64,000 nucleotides of DNA from Clostridia bacterium (GCA_017625695.1 JAGAKI010000058.1:1-64000), one strand, 5' to 3'. Positions 18,939 to 28,004 are shown, counted from the first letter of the stretch. Translations and numbers: made by a program. The notes: generated by a model not told the origin, from the letters alone.

Positions 18939-20621
18939 ATGGCAAATTATCAATTGAAATTAAAACAGGTATCTTCTTTAGAAAAGGTGTTTTTCGACAA
19001 AGAACCCCAGCTGGATGCAATCCGGGAAGGTTCTGCCTTAAAAGGCGAGGAATATTCCTACCAGATTGCTTTTACGAAAGTATTCAAGGCTGACTGGTGG
19101 TCCGGAAGAAGCGACTTGAAAGTAAGTGTCAATTCTGAACTGGCTCCTTATATAACGGTAAGAAAGGTCAGAAATGTTCCGGTAGAGTTGGCTGCATTCC
19201 CGCCTAAAAATGATGCGGGTTACTATTCCTTAAGCTCCGGAATGTATCCTGACCCGCTGATGCCGATTGATGAAGAAAATCCTGTCTATGCAGTATGTCA
19301 TAAGTGGCATGCAGTATGGATTAGCGTAAAAGTGCCGGAAGACTACAAAGCAGGAACATATCCCATCGAAGTTATCTTTGAAGGAACCGACCCCGATGAT
19401 GACTACAAAACTTCCGCTACCTTCTGCCTGGAAGTTATCGATATGAAGCTTCCCAAGCAGGAAATGATCTTCACCCAGTGGTTCCATTGTGACTGTATCG
19501 CCGATTTACACGGCTGTGAAATCTTCTCCGACAAACATTGGGAAATGATTGAAAAATACATCCGTGTGGCAGTAGACAACGGCATCAATATGCTGTTGAC
19601 TCCCATTTTCACTCCCCCGCTTGATACCGCCTATCTGGCCGAACGAAAAACCGTTCAGCTGGTGGATTGCTATTGCGACAACGGCAAATATTCTTTCAAA
19701 TTTGATAAACTGGACAAGTGGATTGACATTTGTCTGAGAAACGGCGTACAGTATTTTGAAATGAGTCATCTGTTTACCCAGTGGGGTGCGGTACATACCC
19801 CAAAAATCGTGGTGATTGCAGACGGAAAAGAAGAAAAACGCTTCGGTTGGCATGTGGAAGCAAAAACTCCCGAATATAAAGAATTTATCGATGCCATGAT
19901 GCCCCAATTGGTTGCGTTTTTAAAAGCAAAAGGTGTGCAGGACAAAGTGTATTTCCATGTTTCCGACGAACCTTTCTTAAGTCTGGGTCACCTGGAAACC
20001 TACAAATATGCAAAAGAACTGATTGCTCCCTACACCGAAGGCTTCAAAATGCTGGATGCACTGTCTGATATTGACTTTTACAAAGAAGGTCTGGTGAACA
20101 CCCCTGTTCCTGCCAGCGACCATATTGAAAAATTCTTAAAAGAAGACATCAAAAACCGTTGGGTATACTATTGTTCTGCCCAGGCGAAAGATGTTTCCAA
20201 CCGTTTCCTGTCACAACCCTCTGCCCGAAACAGAATTATGGGAACTCAGATGTTCAAATTTGACTGTGTGGGATTCTTGCATTGGGGTTATAACTACTTC
20301 TATTCCATTCTGTCCAAAGGGGTAATTAATCCCTTTGAAACTGTGGATTCCGGCGGAGCATTTCCGGCAGGAGACGCTTTCAGCGTATATCCCTACAAGG
20401 ATGACGTGGTAGAAAGCATCCGTCTGAAAGTATTCAAAGACGGCATTCAGGACTACACTGCAATGCATCTTTTGGCAAGCTACAAGGGCAAAGACTATGT
20501 AGTAAACTTGATTGAAGAAATTGCAGGACAGGAAATACAGTTTGACAGTTTCCCCTACTTCGGAGACTACATTCTCCGCTACCGGGAAAGAATCAATCAG
20601 GAATTAAAACAGTTTGCTTAA
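18939..20621 (+). CDS. DUF4091 domain protein, glycoside hydrolase-like
   Basis: This is a cytoplasmic protein of about 560 residues (no signal peptide) of the DUF4091 type. An N-terminal beta-rich part is followed by a TIM-barrel-like part with motifs FTQWFHCDCIADLHG, FHVSDEP and FLHWGYNYFYS. The last two look like the acidic active-site and aromatic pocket residues of retaining glycosidases, but activity is not established for the family. The start is uncertain: AAAGGA at 18921-18926 fits either TTG 18933 (6-base spacing) or ATG 18939. A more distal GTG at 18915 would overlap that ribosome site and is less likely. It is the first gene of the operon with the two-component system, so it probably processes imported oligosaccharides. 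Confidence 0.75.
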   Translation: MANYQLKLKQVSSLEKVFFDKEPQLDAIREGSALKGEEYSYQIAFTKVFKADWWSGRSDLKVSVNSELAPYITVRKVRNVPVELAAFPPKNDAGYYSLSSGMYPDPLMPIDEENPVYAVCHKWHAVWISVKVPEDYKAGTYPIEVIFEGTDPDDDYKTSATFCLEVIDMKLPKQEMIFTQWFHCDCIADLHGCEIFSDKHWEMIEKYIRVAVDNGINMLLTPIFTPPLDTAYLAERKTVQLVDCYCDNGKYSFKFDKLDKWIDICLRNGVQYFEMSHLFTQWGAVHTPKIVVIADGKEEKRFGWHVEAKTPEYKEFIDAMMPQLVAFLKAKGVQDKVYFHVSDEPFLSLGHLETYKYAKELIAPYTEGFKMLDALSDIDFYKEGLVNTPVPASDHIEKFLKEDIKNRWVYYCSAQAKDVSNRFLSQPSARNRIMGTQMFKFDCVGFLHWGYNYFYSILSKGVINPFETVDSGGAFPAGDAFSVYPYKDDVVESIRLKVFKDGIQDYTAMHLLASYKGKDYVVNLIEEIAGQEIQFDSFPYFGDYILRYRERINQELKQFA

Positions 20622-20690
20622 CAAACGTAAGCAGGCAAAAAAACTTTTGACTGCGTATGATACTTTTTTGCCGGAAAATGAGGTACAAAG

Positions 20691-22232
20691 ATGTATAGAA
20701 TTTTATTGGTGGATGACAATTATATCCATTTGCAGAGCCTGCTCAGCTACATTGAGCCGGAAGAATTTAATATCAGCGGTATCAAAATCTGCCAAAGCGG
20801 GCATGAAGCATTGGAAATCTGCCGTGAGTTCAAGCCTCATGTGGTAATTACCGATATTTCCATGCCGGAAATGGACGGAATGGAGCTGACCCAAAAAATC
20901 CGAAAAATCGAACCGGATACCCAGTTCATCTACATCAGCTGTTATGACGATGTGTCTTACTTCAAAAATGCCATCGAAAACGAAGTGCTGGCGTATCTGA
21001 TGAAACCGATTATTCCTGAAGAATTGCATAAAGCCTTGCACAAAGCCATCGCCAAAGCAAAAAAAGTGGTGGAAACCGCAAACGGACTTCAAGTCAGCCG
21101 GGAAAATTTTGTCTATCGGCTGCTGTTTTCCAAAGATATGGGAAGTCCCTATCTTGCTGATACGGCAGCTTCTCTTTCCTTAAAAAATTACAACAATTTT
21201 ATTTTGGTAAAATCCCGATTTTTGGATCATGACAACGGTGCAATCACTGCATTTCAGGAAATCAATCACTTCCAGTGTATTGCTAAAAAACGGATTGTTC
21301 CCATTATTTTACCGGAAGATGCCCAGTCGGTAATGATTCTCTTTATGAGTGAAATTTCTGACAATTTCTCCGAAACGGTACGCAGTATCATTCAGAGAAA
21401 AACCAAAGAAATTTTTGACAGCTATGCCGTCTCCGTAATTTCCGGTGCCTCCGATACCGGAACCAACTTATTTGAATTAAAAGCACTTCTGATGCAGGCA
21501 GAAGCCGCCCTGAGTACCAATCAGGGTCTGCTCAATTCAGAATATATTTCCTATTCTGAAATCGCTCTAAAAACTTCTGAATTTCAGTTTGCAGCATACC
21601 ATGATGCTGTTTGTGCCTTGCTACGTCCCGATATTACCGCAGAGGAAGTGAATCGGTTCATCACGCAGCAGTTTGAGGGAAACAGCGTGGAATATGACGA
21701 AAATCTGCTGAGGGAACTATATCTTTCCACCATGTCAGCAACCCAGTCCATTCTGTTAAAATACGGAATTGATATGTCCTATATCTTAGGAAAAAAAGAC
21801 TTTTCTCAGCATAAAGTCAATCGATTTGCAGATATGGAACAGTTTTTGATGTGGCTGAAAAACCTATTGCTTCTCACCGGGGAATATCTGAAAAATTACA
21901 AAGGCAAACCCCAGTTTGCCCTGGTGGAAAAAACCATCAGCTACATTCATCAGAACTATCCTACCATCTCTTCCATCGAGGAAATTGCCTCCAAGCTGTT
22001 TGTCAGCTACAGCCATTTGCGAAATGTGTTCAAAAAAGAGCTGGGCATTACCATCTATGACTATCTGCTTTCTGTCCGTATGGAAGCAGCGAAAAAACTG
22101 CTCACCACCACCCAAATGAATCTGACACAGATTGCATACAAGGTGGGCTACAGCGACTACGACTATTTTAAAACCGTATTTACCAAATACAACGGGATTT
22201 CTCCCAGGGAATATCAGCAAACGGGCAACTGA
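20691..22232 (+). CDS. Response regulator with AraC-type DNA-binding domain (YesN-like)
   Basis: This 513-residue protein has an N-terminal receiver domain (LLVDDN, phosphoacceptor Asp55 in VVITDISMPEMDG, SCYDDVSYF, and K in LMKPI). A long middle region is typical of YesN-type regulators. The C-terminal AraC/XylS domain has two helix-turn-helix units (IASKLFVSYSHLRNVFKKEL and LTQIAYKVGYSDYDYFKTVF, ending SPREYQQ). Such regulators are phosphorylated by a YesM-type kinase and activate neighbouring sugar ABC transporter operons. The kinase gene follows 29 bp downstream. Candidate binding sites are the direct repeats at 18609-18651 and 18811-18856. Confidence 0.93.
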   Translation: MYRILLVDDNYIHLQSLLSYIEPEEFNISGIKICQSGHEALEICREFKPHVVITDISMPEMDGMELTQKIRKIEPDTQFIYISCYDDVSYFKNAIENEVLAYLMKPIIPEELHKALHKAIAKAKKVVETANGLQVSRENFVYRLLFSKDMGSPYLADTAASLSLKNYNNFILVKSRFLDHDNGAITAFQEINHFQCIAKKRIVPIILPEDAQSVMILFMSEISDNFSETVRSIIQRKTKEIFDSYAVSVISGASDTGTNLFELKALLMQAEAALSTNQGLLNSEYISYSEIALKTSEFQFAAYHDAVCALLRPDITAEEVNRFITQQFEGNSVEYDENLLRELYLSTMSATQSILLKYGIDMSYILGKKDFSQHKVNRFADMEQFLMWLKNLLLLTGEYLKNYKGKPQFALVEKTISYIHQNYPTISSIEEIASKLFVSYSHLRNVFKKELGITIYDYLLSVRMEAAKKLLTTTQMNLTQIAYKVGYSDYDYFKTVFTKYNGISPREYQQTGN

Positions 22233-22261
22233 TTCGTTGTCCGTTTTTGTGAGGTGGAACT

Positions 22262-23860
22262 GTGAAACCAAGAAAGGAAAAACGTTTACTGAATCAAATC
22301 GTGTCCCGGAATGTGCAAATTACGCTGTTTTTTGTCATTCTGGTATGGGTTTATATTACCCTTTCGATGTGTCAGTCTGCCTATCAGAACGAAAAAGAAA
22401 AATATCTGGAGATTTTGCATCAGTATGCAGCCGATGCCCAGGAGGACATCAACCGTGCCGTTATTCATACCGAGCATATCGCCAAATCAACCTTTATCAG
22501 TAACGGCTTAAAGCAGGAATCCCCCACCATTTCAGAAATGATTGAATTCTATGACCGTGCACTGGAAATTTTGTCCTTACCCTCGGAAGATTCCAACGAA
22601 ATTCTCATTTATCACACCAACGAAAGCCTGGCGGAATCCCGCTTTTTCCGAAGCGTCCGAAAACTTCCGGAATATCAAATCATTTTAGAAGAATTCCAAC
22701 AGAATAACACCGGGATTGTGTTCGGGAAAGAAGTCCCCAGGTACCAAAAGGGAAATCTGATACACACCATCACCATGTACCGTCGTATCCCATGGAATTC
22801 GGACAACATTCTCACCTACCCCATTTCCCTGACCTCCGACAACCAGAGTGCCCCGATCCGTGTCATTCACTCGCATACAACAGCATATGACATTGAGAGT
22901 TACTACCGGGAAAAAATCAACGAAGATTTTATCGCTCTGTATCCCATTCCCAAAACCGAAATATTATTAAAAACGCTGTGGGTATTTTTCCTGTGCTTAG
23001 TACTTCTCGGAATGTTGATTTTGGTATTGATAGGAGTTTCCAAACGAACAGCAAAACAAACCTTAAAAGAAATCAACGATTTTATCGAAACCCTAAAAGA
23101 CGAATCGTCACTATGGGAAGACAAGCTTTTTGAAACCACCTACGATTTATACGAACTGAATGTCATCCAGAAAACCCTGCAAACTCTGGTAAACAACGCC
23201 AAAGACTACACCTTGCGACTGCAAAGTGCCGAGCTGGAGAACAAACAGTTGGAATTAGACCGTCTGGCAATGCAGTTGGACCCTCATATGCTGTACAACT
23301 CTTTAGCCTCCATCCGACTGGATGCCTACCTGGATAAAAACAACAAAATTCTGAATCTGGTAGACAGCATGGCAATGTACTACCGCAGTGTGTTAAAAAA
23401 AGACCAGAAGCTGATTTTCCTCGCAAACGAGCTGGAAACCATTAAAAAGTATCTGTATATCAACGAGTTGTCCCAGAACAAGCAGTATCAGTTTGAGACC
23501 ATTGTGGACGAGTCACTACAAAATCTTCTGATTCCGCCCCAGTTTTTACATACTTTTGTGGAAAACTCGGTGGTTCACGGCTTATCCGGTGCCAAACAGA
23601 ACTGCATCCTCCGGATTCAAGCAACGCAGGAGGACGGCATCGTTACCATAGAGATTTTCGATAACGGCTACGGAATCACTCCCGAAAAACTGCAAAGTCT
23701 AAACGAAAACAGCCAGCTTGAAGAACACGTGGGAATCCGTAATTCGCTCCGACGGATGAAGCTCATCTACGGTGACGAAAGTTCCATCCGCTTTGAAAGC
23801 GAAAAGAATGAATACACCCGTGTGACCATACGCTTTCCCCGTCTCCCGGAAACGGACTGA
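22262..23860 (+). CDS. Sensor histidine kinase, YesM/LytS type
   Basis: This 532-residue membrane kinase has one transmembrane segment near residues 20-40 (ITLFFVILVWVYITLSMC) and a second near 240-260 (TLWVFFLCLVLLGMLILVLIG). Between them lies an extracellular sensor region of about 200 residues. The cytoplasmic part holds a HAMP-like linker, the His_kinase (PF06580) box LDPHMLYNSLASIRLDAYL with phospho-accepting His near 341, and an ATP-binding G box (DNGYGITPEKL). The GTG start is preceded by GAGGTGG. It is the presumed partner of the response regulator upstream and would sense an extracellular glycan signal. Confidence 0.93.
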   Translation: MKPRKEKRLLNQIVSRNVQITLFFVILVWVYITLSMCQSAYQNEKEKYLEILHQYAADAQEDINRAVIHTEHIAKSTFISNGLKQESPTISEMIEFYDRALEILSLPSEDSNEILIYHTNESLAESRFFRSVRKLPEYQIILEEFQQNNTGIVFGKEVPRYQKGNLIHTITMYRRIPWNSDNILTYPISLTSDNQSAPIRVIHSHTTAYDIESYYREKINEDFIALYPIPKTEILLKTLWVFFLCLVLLGMLILVLIGVSKRTAKQTLKEINDFIETLKDESSLWEDKLFETTYDLYELNVIQKTLQTLVNNAKDYTLRLQSAELENKQLELDRLAMQLDPHMLYNSLASIRLDAYLDKNNKILNLVDSMAMYYRSVLKKDQKLIFLANELETIKKYLYINELSQNKQYQFETIVDESLQNLLIPPQFLHTFVENSVVHGLSGAKQNCILRIQATQEDGIVTIEIFDNGYGITPEKLQSLNENSQLEEHVGIRNSLRRMKLIYGDESSIRFESEKNEYTRVTIRFPRLPETD

Positions 23861-23875
23861 TTTCCCGAAAACCCG

Positions 23876-23904
23876 GCATAATCAAAATACACCTCTCATA
23901 TACT
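23876..23904 (+). promoter_or_regulatory. Candidate sigma-E-type promoter of spoIIID
   Basis: GCATAAT (23876-23882) and CATATACT (23897-23904) are separated by 14 bp. They resemble the mother-cell sigma-E consensus, which drives spoIIID in Bacillus subtilis. The match is partial, so this is an inference. Confidence 0.4.
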
Positions 23905-23939
23905 GTAGCAAGAACGAAACGCTATCGGTATGAGAGGTG
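23890..23939. other. 11-bp perfect inverted repeat overlapping the spoIIID ribosome site
   Basis: CACCTCTCATA (23890-23900) and TATGAGAGGTG (23929-23939) are perfectly complementary with a 28-bp loop. The right arm contains the Shine-Dalgarno sequence of spoIIID. The left arm overlaps the candidate -10 box, so only transcripts from farther upstream would carry both arms and hide the ribosome site. Confidence 0.6.
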
Positions 23940-23945
23940 ATTTTT

Positions 23946-24074
23946 TTGGATTCCTTCTATGACATTGACAAACGTGCCGTACAGTTCGCCCGCTACATCA
24001 TCGAACACCGTGCCACCGTCAGAGATGTGGCAAAGCACTACGGCATTTCCAAGTCTACGGTACACACTGTTTAG
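23946..24074 (+). pseudogene. spoIIID: spoIIID, 5' part, interrupted by an integrated element
   Basis: TTG 23946, 5 bases after AGAGGTGA, starts MDSFYDIDKRAVQFARYII, followed by RATVRDVAKHYGISKSTVH. This matches the N-terminal half of the sporulation regulator SpoIIID, including the first two helices and the recognition-helix start (SKSTVHK). After codon 39 (GTA) the frame runs into the inserted element and stops at 24074. The remainder of the gene is at 35166-35309 in the same frame. SpoIIID is a small mother-cell DNA-binding protein that switches genes between sigma-E and sigma-K stages. The protein reconstructed across the element is 86 residues, near the usual size (93 in B. subtilis). 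As it stands the gene is not functional unless the element leaves. Confidence 0.92.
24060..24064. other. attL core of the spoIIID element
   Basis: GTACA is shared between the left junction (24060-24064) and the right junction (35163-35167). Joining the flanks at this core restores the spoIIID frame exactly (STVHKD). Confidence 0.85.
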
Positions 24075-24117
24075 AGTATCAGTGTAGGTTTATATGGATG
24101 ATAGAATATACTCATTA

Positions 24118-24163
24118 AAAACAAAGGAAACTGCTGATAAATAGGCAGTTTCCTTTGTTTTTA
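24118..24163 (-). terminator. Terminator of the methyltransferase fusion gene
   Basis: A 16-bp perfect stem with arms at 24119-24134 and 24145-24160 has T-tracts on both sides, so it may act in both directions. It also insulates the truncated spoIIID from the element. Confidence 0.85.
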
Positions 24164-26203
24164 TTCATAGTTGGTAATGGCTATTTCAACTGTTTCACCA
24201 GCATCTTTTCTGTTATAACTACTTCTGCTATAATCTCTATTAAGATAATAAATGTGAAAAACGCCTTTATACTTTACCTTGATTTTTTCAATCCATTCTA
24301 TAAGAATAGGATTTTCTTTACCGTTATTATGAGTAACATTAGACAACATCCACTTTATACCTTGTCTATGACAACTTTCCAAAAACTCATATAATTCATA
24401 TTCATCTTCTTCTCCCCAAAACTTATTATAGGAAGCAGTGCTGGCATAATATGGCGGGTCAGCATAGAAGAATATTTCATTTCTCTCCATACCCTCACGT
24501 GTCATATATTTATAATGGTTTGTATGAAAACTATAATCATCTTCATACAATTTCTTTGCAAAAGACAGGAATTTCTCTTTAGCTCGTTTCACATTAACCT
24601 TTTGCCTACCAAAAGAAGAATTGAATCCATAGCTTTCATTGTGATTAACTGTTGATGTATTAAAACTGTGATAAACAAGTGCCACGCCCCAATACCAATA
24701 TTTTTCAACACGTTCTTCATAAGGAATTTCATTATATTCATCTCTACATTTCTTGAAAGCACTTTCATCAGTAGCATTAAGACCATACTTATCAATTATT
24801 CCCTGAACCAAAGACCAAGCATCTTTTGGTGGTGTTACTGATAATGCTTTATATATACCAACAAGGAACTTATTACTCTCATTAATCAAAATACGCTTTG
24901 CTTTAACATTTATAGAAACAGTAGCCGCACCACCAAAAAGGTCAATGAAGTTAAGCTCCTCAATGTTTTTGGGAAATAACTTAAATATTTCAGGTAAGAG
25001 TTTATATTTGTTTCCAGAGTAGGCTATAAAAGGTTCAATATACCCTTGCTTTTTAGAAGATAACTTTATTTCTGGTTTTACAGATACTTCACGCCACCAT
25101 TTAGAAGGCAGAGCATACATAGGATGAGATTGTATATATTTCATATTATAAGCATAGTCAAATAAATTGCAGAGCATTGCTCTTAACCCTGACACATATC
25201 CTTTAGATAAAGCAACCCTACTGTCCTTACTACGATTATCCTTTACCTGATAATTTGTCAGCAGTTTATATAATCTGCTCAATTCTTCCTGTGTTTCTCC
25301 TATTTTAAGATTACCCATTGTATCTTTGATACGGGAGGAATAATAAGACAAATACTTCTTTTCTAAACTTGGCTTATCCTTACAAGCTATGGATATAAAC
25401 TCATTAAATACTTCATCTACCGTTTTATTCACATTTTCACAATCTTGTGTTGTAAGTGAAATAAGATGTTCTCTACGTGCTTTATTTGCTTCTTCTGCTG
25501 TAAAGAAAGAACCTTTTTCTATATTTATAGGAGTACCATCTGGCAACTTAATATTTATACGATAATAGTATTTAGAAGAGTTCTTCTGTTTTCTTACACC
25601 CGCATGTTCAGAATTATCATATAAACTGTTGGATGCTGCATAAAGGTCAACAATACCTTTCTTGGTTTCTGTAACATCAAAGCTGTCAAGTATTCTGTAA
25701 AGTAGTTTATCCCGCTTACCCTTTTTATCCAAATAGGTTATAAGGCTATCTTTGGAATAAATATGCCTACAACAGCAATTTGTAAATGAATTCTTATAAT
25801 CTGTTATATTTGCATCCCTTGAACCCCAACCACGAGTATCATCTGTAACATGTGCTATACCACCATACTTATTTAACCCTTGAGCCTTCAAGAATTCTAT
25901 TTTATCTACATAATACTGTTTTATTTCATCAGGCAGTTCTGTAAATTCTTCCCGATAAACACAGAAGAAAACTATACGATAATTACTGATACCCGTTAAT
26001 TTAACATATTCCAGACAAGCCTCTGTAGCTATAAGCCCAAACCCATCATCAACCTTTATATCCATACGAAACTCGCTGTCATCTATCTCACACGACAAAA
26101 GGTATTTAACTATATTATTTTTCAACTTCTTTTTAAGCTTATCTGATAAGTCGAAATATTCTCCTGAAGCACCGCTTAATACAACTTTCATTTTTATACC
26201 CAC
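24161..26203 (-). CDS. SLOG-like / integrase DNA-binding / D12 adenine methyltransferase fusion
   Basis: This 680-residue single reading frame has four visible parts. Residues 5-165 resemble the YpsA/DUF1273 SLOG fold (GFGLIATEACLEYVK; PDEIKQYYVDKIEFLKAQ; KDSLITYLD). Residues 205-250 (YYYRINIKLPDGTPI..., SFFTAEEANKARREHL) look like the arm-binding domain of Tn916-type tyrosine integrases. Residues 258-365 (TVDEVFNEFIS..., YVSGLRAMLCNLFDYAY) look like their SAM-like core-binding domain. Residues 388-680 are a Dam-type D12 N6-adenine methyltransferase with YSGNKYKLLPEIF, SAM-binding FIDLFGGAATVS and catalytic DPPYY (582-586). The integrase catalytic domain (Arg...His-x-x-Arg...Tyr) is absent, replaced by the methyltransferase. 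The first codon is GTG 26203; ATG 26191 (MKVVLSG) is an equally good start. Methyltransferase call is firm, integrase-like call good, SLOG call tentative. Confidence 0.85.
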   Translation of the reverse strand: MGIKMKVVLSGASGEYFDLSDKLKKKLKNNIVKYLLSCEIDDSEFRMDIKVDDGFGLIATEACLEYVKLTGISNYRIVFFCVYREEFTELPDEIKQYYVDKIEFLKAQGLNKYGGIAHVTDDTRGWGSRDANITDYKNSFTNCCCRHIYSKDSLITYLDKKGKRDKLLYRILDSFDVTETKKGIVDLYAASNSLYDNSEHAGVRKQKNSSKYYYRINIKLPDGTPINIEKGSFFTAEEANKARREHLISLTTQDCENVNKTVDEVFNEFISIACKDKPSLEKKYLSYYSSRIKDTMGNLKIGETQEELSRLYKLLTNYQVKDNRSKDSRVALSKGYVSGLRAMLCNLFDYAYNMKYIQSHPMYALPSKWWREVSVKPEIKLSSKKQGYIEPFIAYSGNKYKLLPEIFKLFPKNIEELNFIDLFGGAATVSINVKAKRILINESNKFLVGIYKALSVTPPKDAWSLVQGIIDKYGLNATDESAFKKCRDEYNEIPYEERVEKYWYWGVALVYHSFNTSTVNHNESYGFNSSFGRQKVNVKRAKEKFLSFAKKLYEDDYSFHTNHYKYMTREGMERNEIFFYADPPYYASTASYNKFWGEEDEYELYEFLESCHRQGIKWMLSNVTHNNGKENPILIEWIEKIKVKYKGVFHIYYLNRDYSRSSYNRKDAGETVEIAITNYE

Positions 26204-26216
26204 TTTTTATTCTTTA
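26195..26216 (-). repeat. Element-specific 22-bp motif, copy 1
   Basis: On the minus strand it reads TAAAGAATAAAAAGTGGG followed by TATA. It overlaps the start region of the methyltransferase fusion gene and lies just downstream of that gene's promoter. Near-identical copies occur at 27980-28001 and 32990-33011, only inside this element. Confidence 0.7.
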
Positions 26217-26225
26217 TCTATACTT

Positions 26226-26254
26226 TCAGTATAAACGATTTCAGAAAATAAATC
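26226..26254 (-). promoter_or_regulatory. Promoter of the methyltransferase fusion gene
   Basis: On the minus strand TTGATT, 17 bp and TATACT lie just upstream of the repeated motif and the start codon. Confidence 0.6.
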
Positions 26255-26361
26255 AAGTAGAAATGAATTTTTTTGATTTTATGCCATCATAATTTTTTGA
26301 CATCATATTTTCTATGACACCAAACTAATAAGATTTAATTCATCTTAAAAAATATAAAAAG

Positions 26362-26398
26362 AGAGGGGGTTTGTTGTTGGAATAACAACAAACCCCAA
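26362..26398 (-). terminator. Terminator after the 484-residue protein gene
   Basis: The hairpin GGGGTTTGTTGTT / AACAACAAACCCC is perfect over 13 bp and is followed in the minus direction by CTCTCTTTTT. It may also terminate in the other direction. Confidence 0.8.
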
Positions 26399-26469
26399 AA
26401 ATAAAATATTAAATATAACTTTTTACTCTAATTTCAACGATAAAATGTATTTTTATAAAATTTGATTAT

Positions 26470-27924
26470 TTAACTATGAAAATTATATTTTGCTCTTAAT
26501 GCCTCTCTAACTTCTTCAGAAGGTTCTTCAACAGGTGGTAAAACCACATTTACAACAGTTGATTGATGAGAACGCTCATCCATAGGATAGCCACGTTCAG
26601 CCCATAAGAAATATCTTCTGAATGTCATATGTTTGGGAGCACCTTGCATTTTACCCTCTGACTGTGCCTGTAAATACTTCATATATTGTCTATACAAAGG
26701 CTTTAACTCCCTTATAGGCACCCAAAATTTCTCGTGAACTTCACGAATTTCTTTACGTCTTTTCTTTTCTGCTTTCTCACGCTCACGCTGTTGGGCTTGT
26801 TCTATCTTATAATTTTCTTTAACTTCCGCTAATGTAAACTCATAAGGTTCAGTACAAACATATTCCTCATCCTTATAAGTTATAGTCTCATTAAACTTTT
26901 CATCTGTTTCTAATACATTAAAATAAATATCACTATTATATTTATCACAACCACCATAGACTTGTTCACAAATCAATTCTAATTCTTCTATATTACCATT
27001 CTTATCTATATACCCAAAAGCATAGGTTGATAAGATTGTTTCTTCTATTTCACTAAAATTCTTATATATATGCTGCATATTTTCAGGACAGATAAAACAA
27101 TAACCCGAATAATCACTCATATAAGAATACACCACAAAATCACCTCTAACACCATGATATACCCTAAAATAAATATTATCTGTTATTTCATCCTTACAAA
27201 CATAATAGTATTTTCTATGTGTGGGAATATTTAACTGATATTCATACATATCAGCTTCCTCAAAACCCCAACGATTTCTAAACATTTGTGCCTTTAACAT
27301 TGAAAGGTAAATTTTATGAATTGGAGAAAGGCTCAAATCTATAAAAGGAAGATAAAAATTATCTTCAAGCCATCTCTCATCTGCAAAGCTTAATGACTTA
27401 CCCTTTTGCTGCGTTACATAACGCTTAAACCCTTTGGAAGTAAACTGTGTTTTAGATAAATCCATATAATGTGGTTTGCACCAATATCTGAACTCATCTG
27501 CATTACACGCATTTTTCTTCTTTTCATCTATATAGGGAGATAAAACACTCATTCTACCATCCCTACGATTATAGGACCTGATATAAGACTTTTTCTTGAT
27601 TATATCTTTATACCCTAACACACAAATATAAAACTTGACAGCAATATCCTCGTGCTCTGCACGACTTCTTTGCTCATATTTTTTACAGGCAGTATCTTGA
27701 TTTGCCATATCACTACAACGAAGATACTCTTGAACTGATATCCTATAATTCTTTAACTTATCACTAAAAGTATCTAAAACAAACTGAACACAAACCTTCG
27801 TATTCTCATCTTTTTCATTTGATAAAGCCTTTTCAAGCATACCCAAACATTCCACACCAAGCTCTTCAACTGTTCTTATCAACGCACACGCTTGACCCTT
27901 ATAATAGATATTTATGTCCACCAA
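26470..27924 (-). CDS. Protein of unknown function in the element
   Basis: This 484-residue, probably cytoplasmic protein is not recognised. It starts at TTG 27924 or the adjacent GTG 27921. Visible features are many Lys, Tyr and Cys residues, a helical N-terminal half, a middle part rich in Tyr/Phe strands (RKYYYVCKDEITDNIYFRVYHG), and a strongly charged helix near 380-400 (REREKAEKKRRKEIREVHEKF) followed by a Pro-rich C-terminus. It is a single-gene unit between its own upstream copy of the 22-bp motif and a strong terminator. A DNA-related or regulatory role is possible, but no family motif supports it. Confidence 0.75.
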   Translation of the reverse strand: MVDINIYYKGQACALIRTVEELGVECLGMLEKALSNEKDENTKVCVQFVLDTFSDKLKNYRISVQEYLRCSDMANQDTACKKYEQRSRAEHEDIAVKFYICVLGYKDIIKKKSYIRSYNRRDGRMSVLSPYIDEKKKNACNADEFRYWCKPHYMDLSKTQFTSKGFKRYVTQQKGKSLSFADERWLEDNFYLPFIDLSLSPIHKIYLSMLKAQMFRNRWGFEEADMYEYQLNIPTHRKYYYVCKDEITDNIYFRVYHGVRGDFVVYSYMSDYSGYCFICPENMQHIYKNFSEIEETILSTYAFGYIDKNGNIEELELICEQVYGGCDKYNSDIYFNVLETDEKFNETITYKDEEYVCTEPYEFTLAEVKENYKIEQAQQREREKAEKKRRKEIREVHEKFWVPIRELKPLYRQYMKYLQAQSEGKMQGAPKHMTFRRYFLWAERGYPMDERSHQSTVVNVVLPPVEEPSEEVREALRAKYNFHS

Positions 27925-27979
27925 AAACCTATTACTGTAGATAAATGAATATATTTTTATAAATTTAGGAATATAAAAA

Positions 27980-28001
27980 TATACCCACTTTTTATTCTTT
28001 A
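27980..28001 (-). repeat. Element-specific 22-bp motif, copy 2
   Basis: It is identical to copy 1 over all 22 bases (TAAAGAATAAAAAGTGGG plus TATA on the minus strand). It lies 55 bp upstream of the start of the 484-residue protein gene. Confidence 0.75.
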
Positions 28002-28004
28002 CTT

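Noticed and set aside
24161-26203. Interpretation of the fusion gene as an active tyrosine integrase that moves the element
   Set aside because: The catalytic Arg-His-Arg-Tyr domain is absent; the serine recombinase at the right end and the restored spoIIID frame explain the integration.
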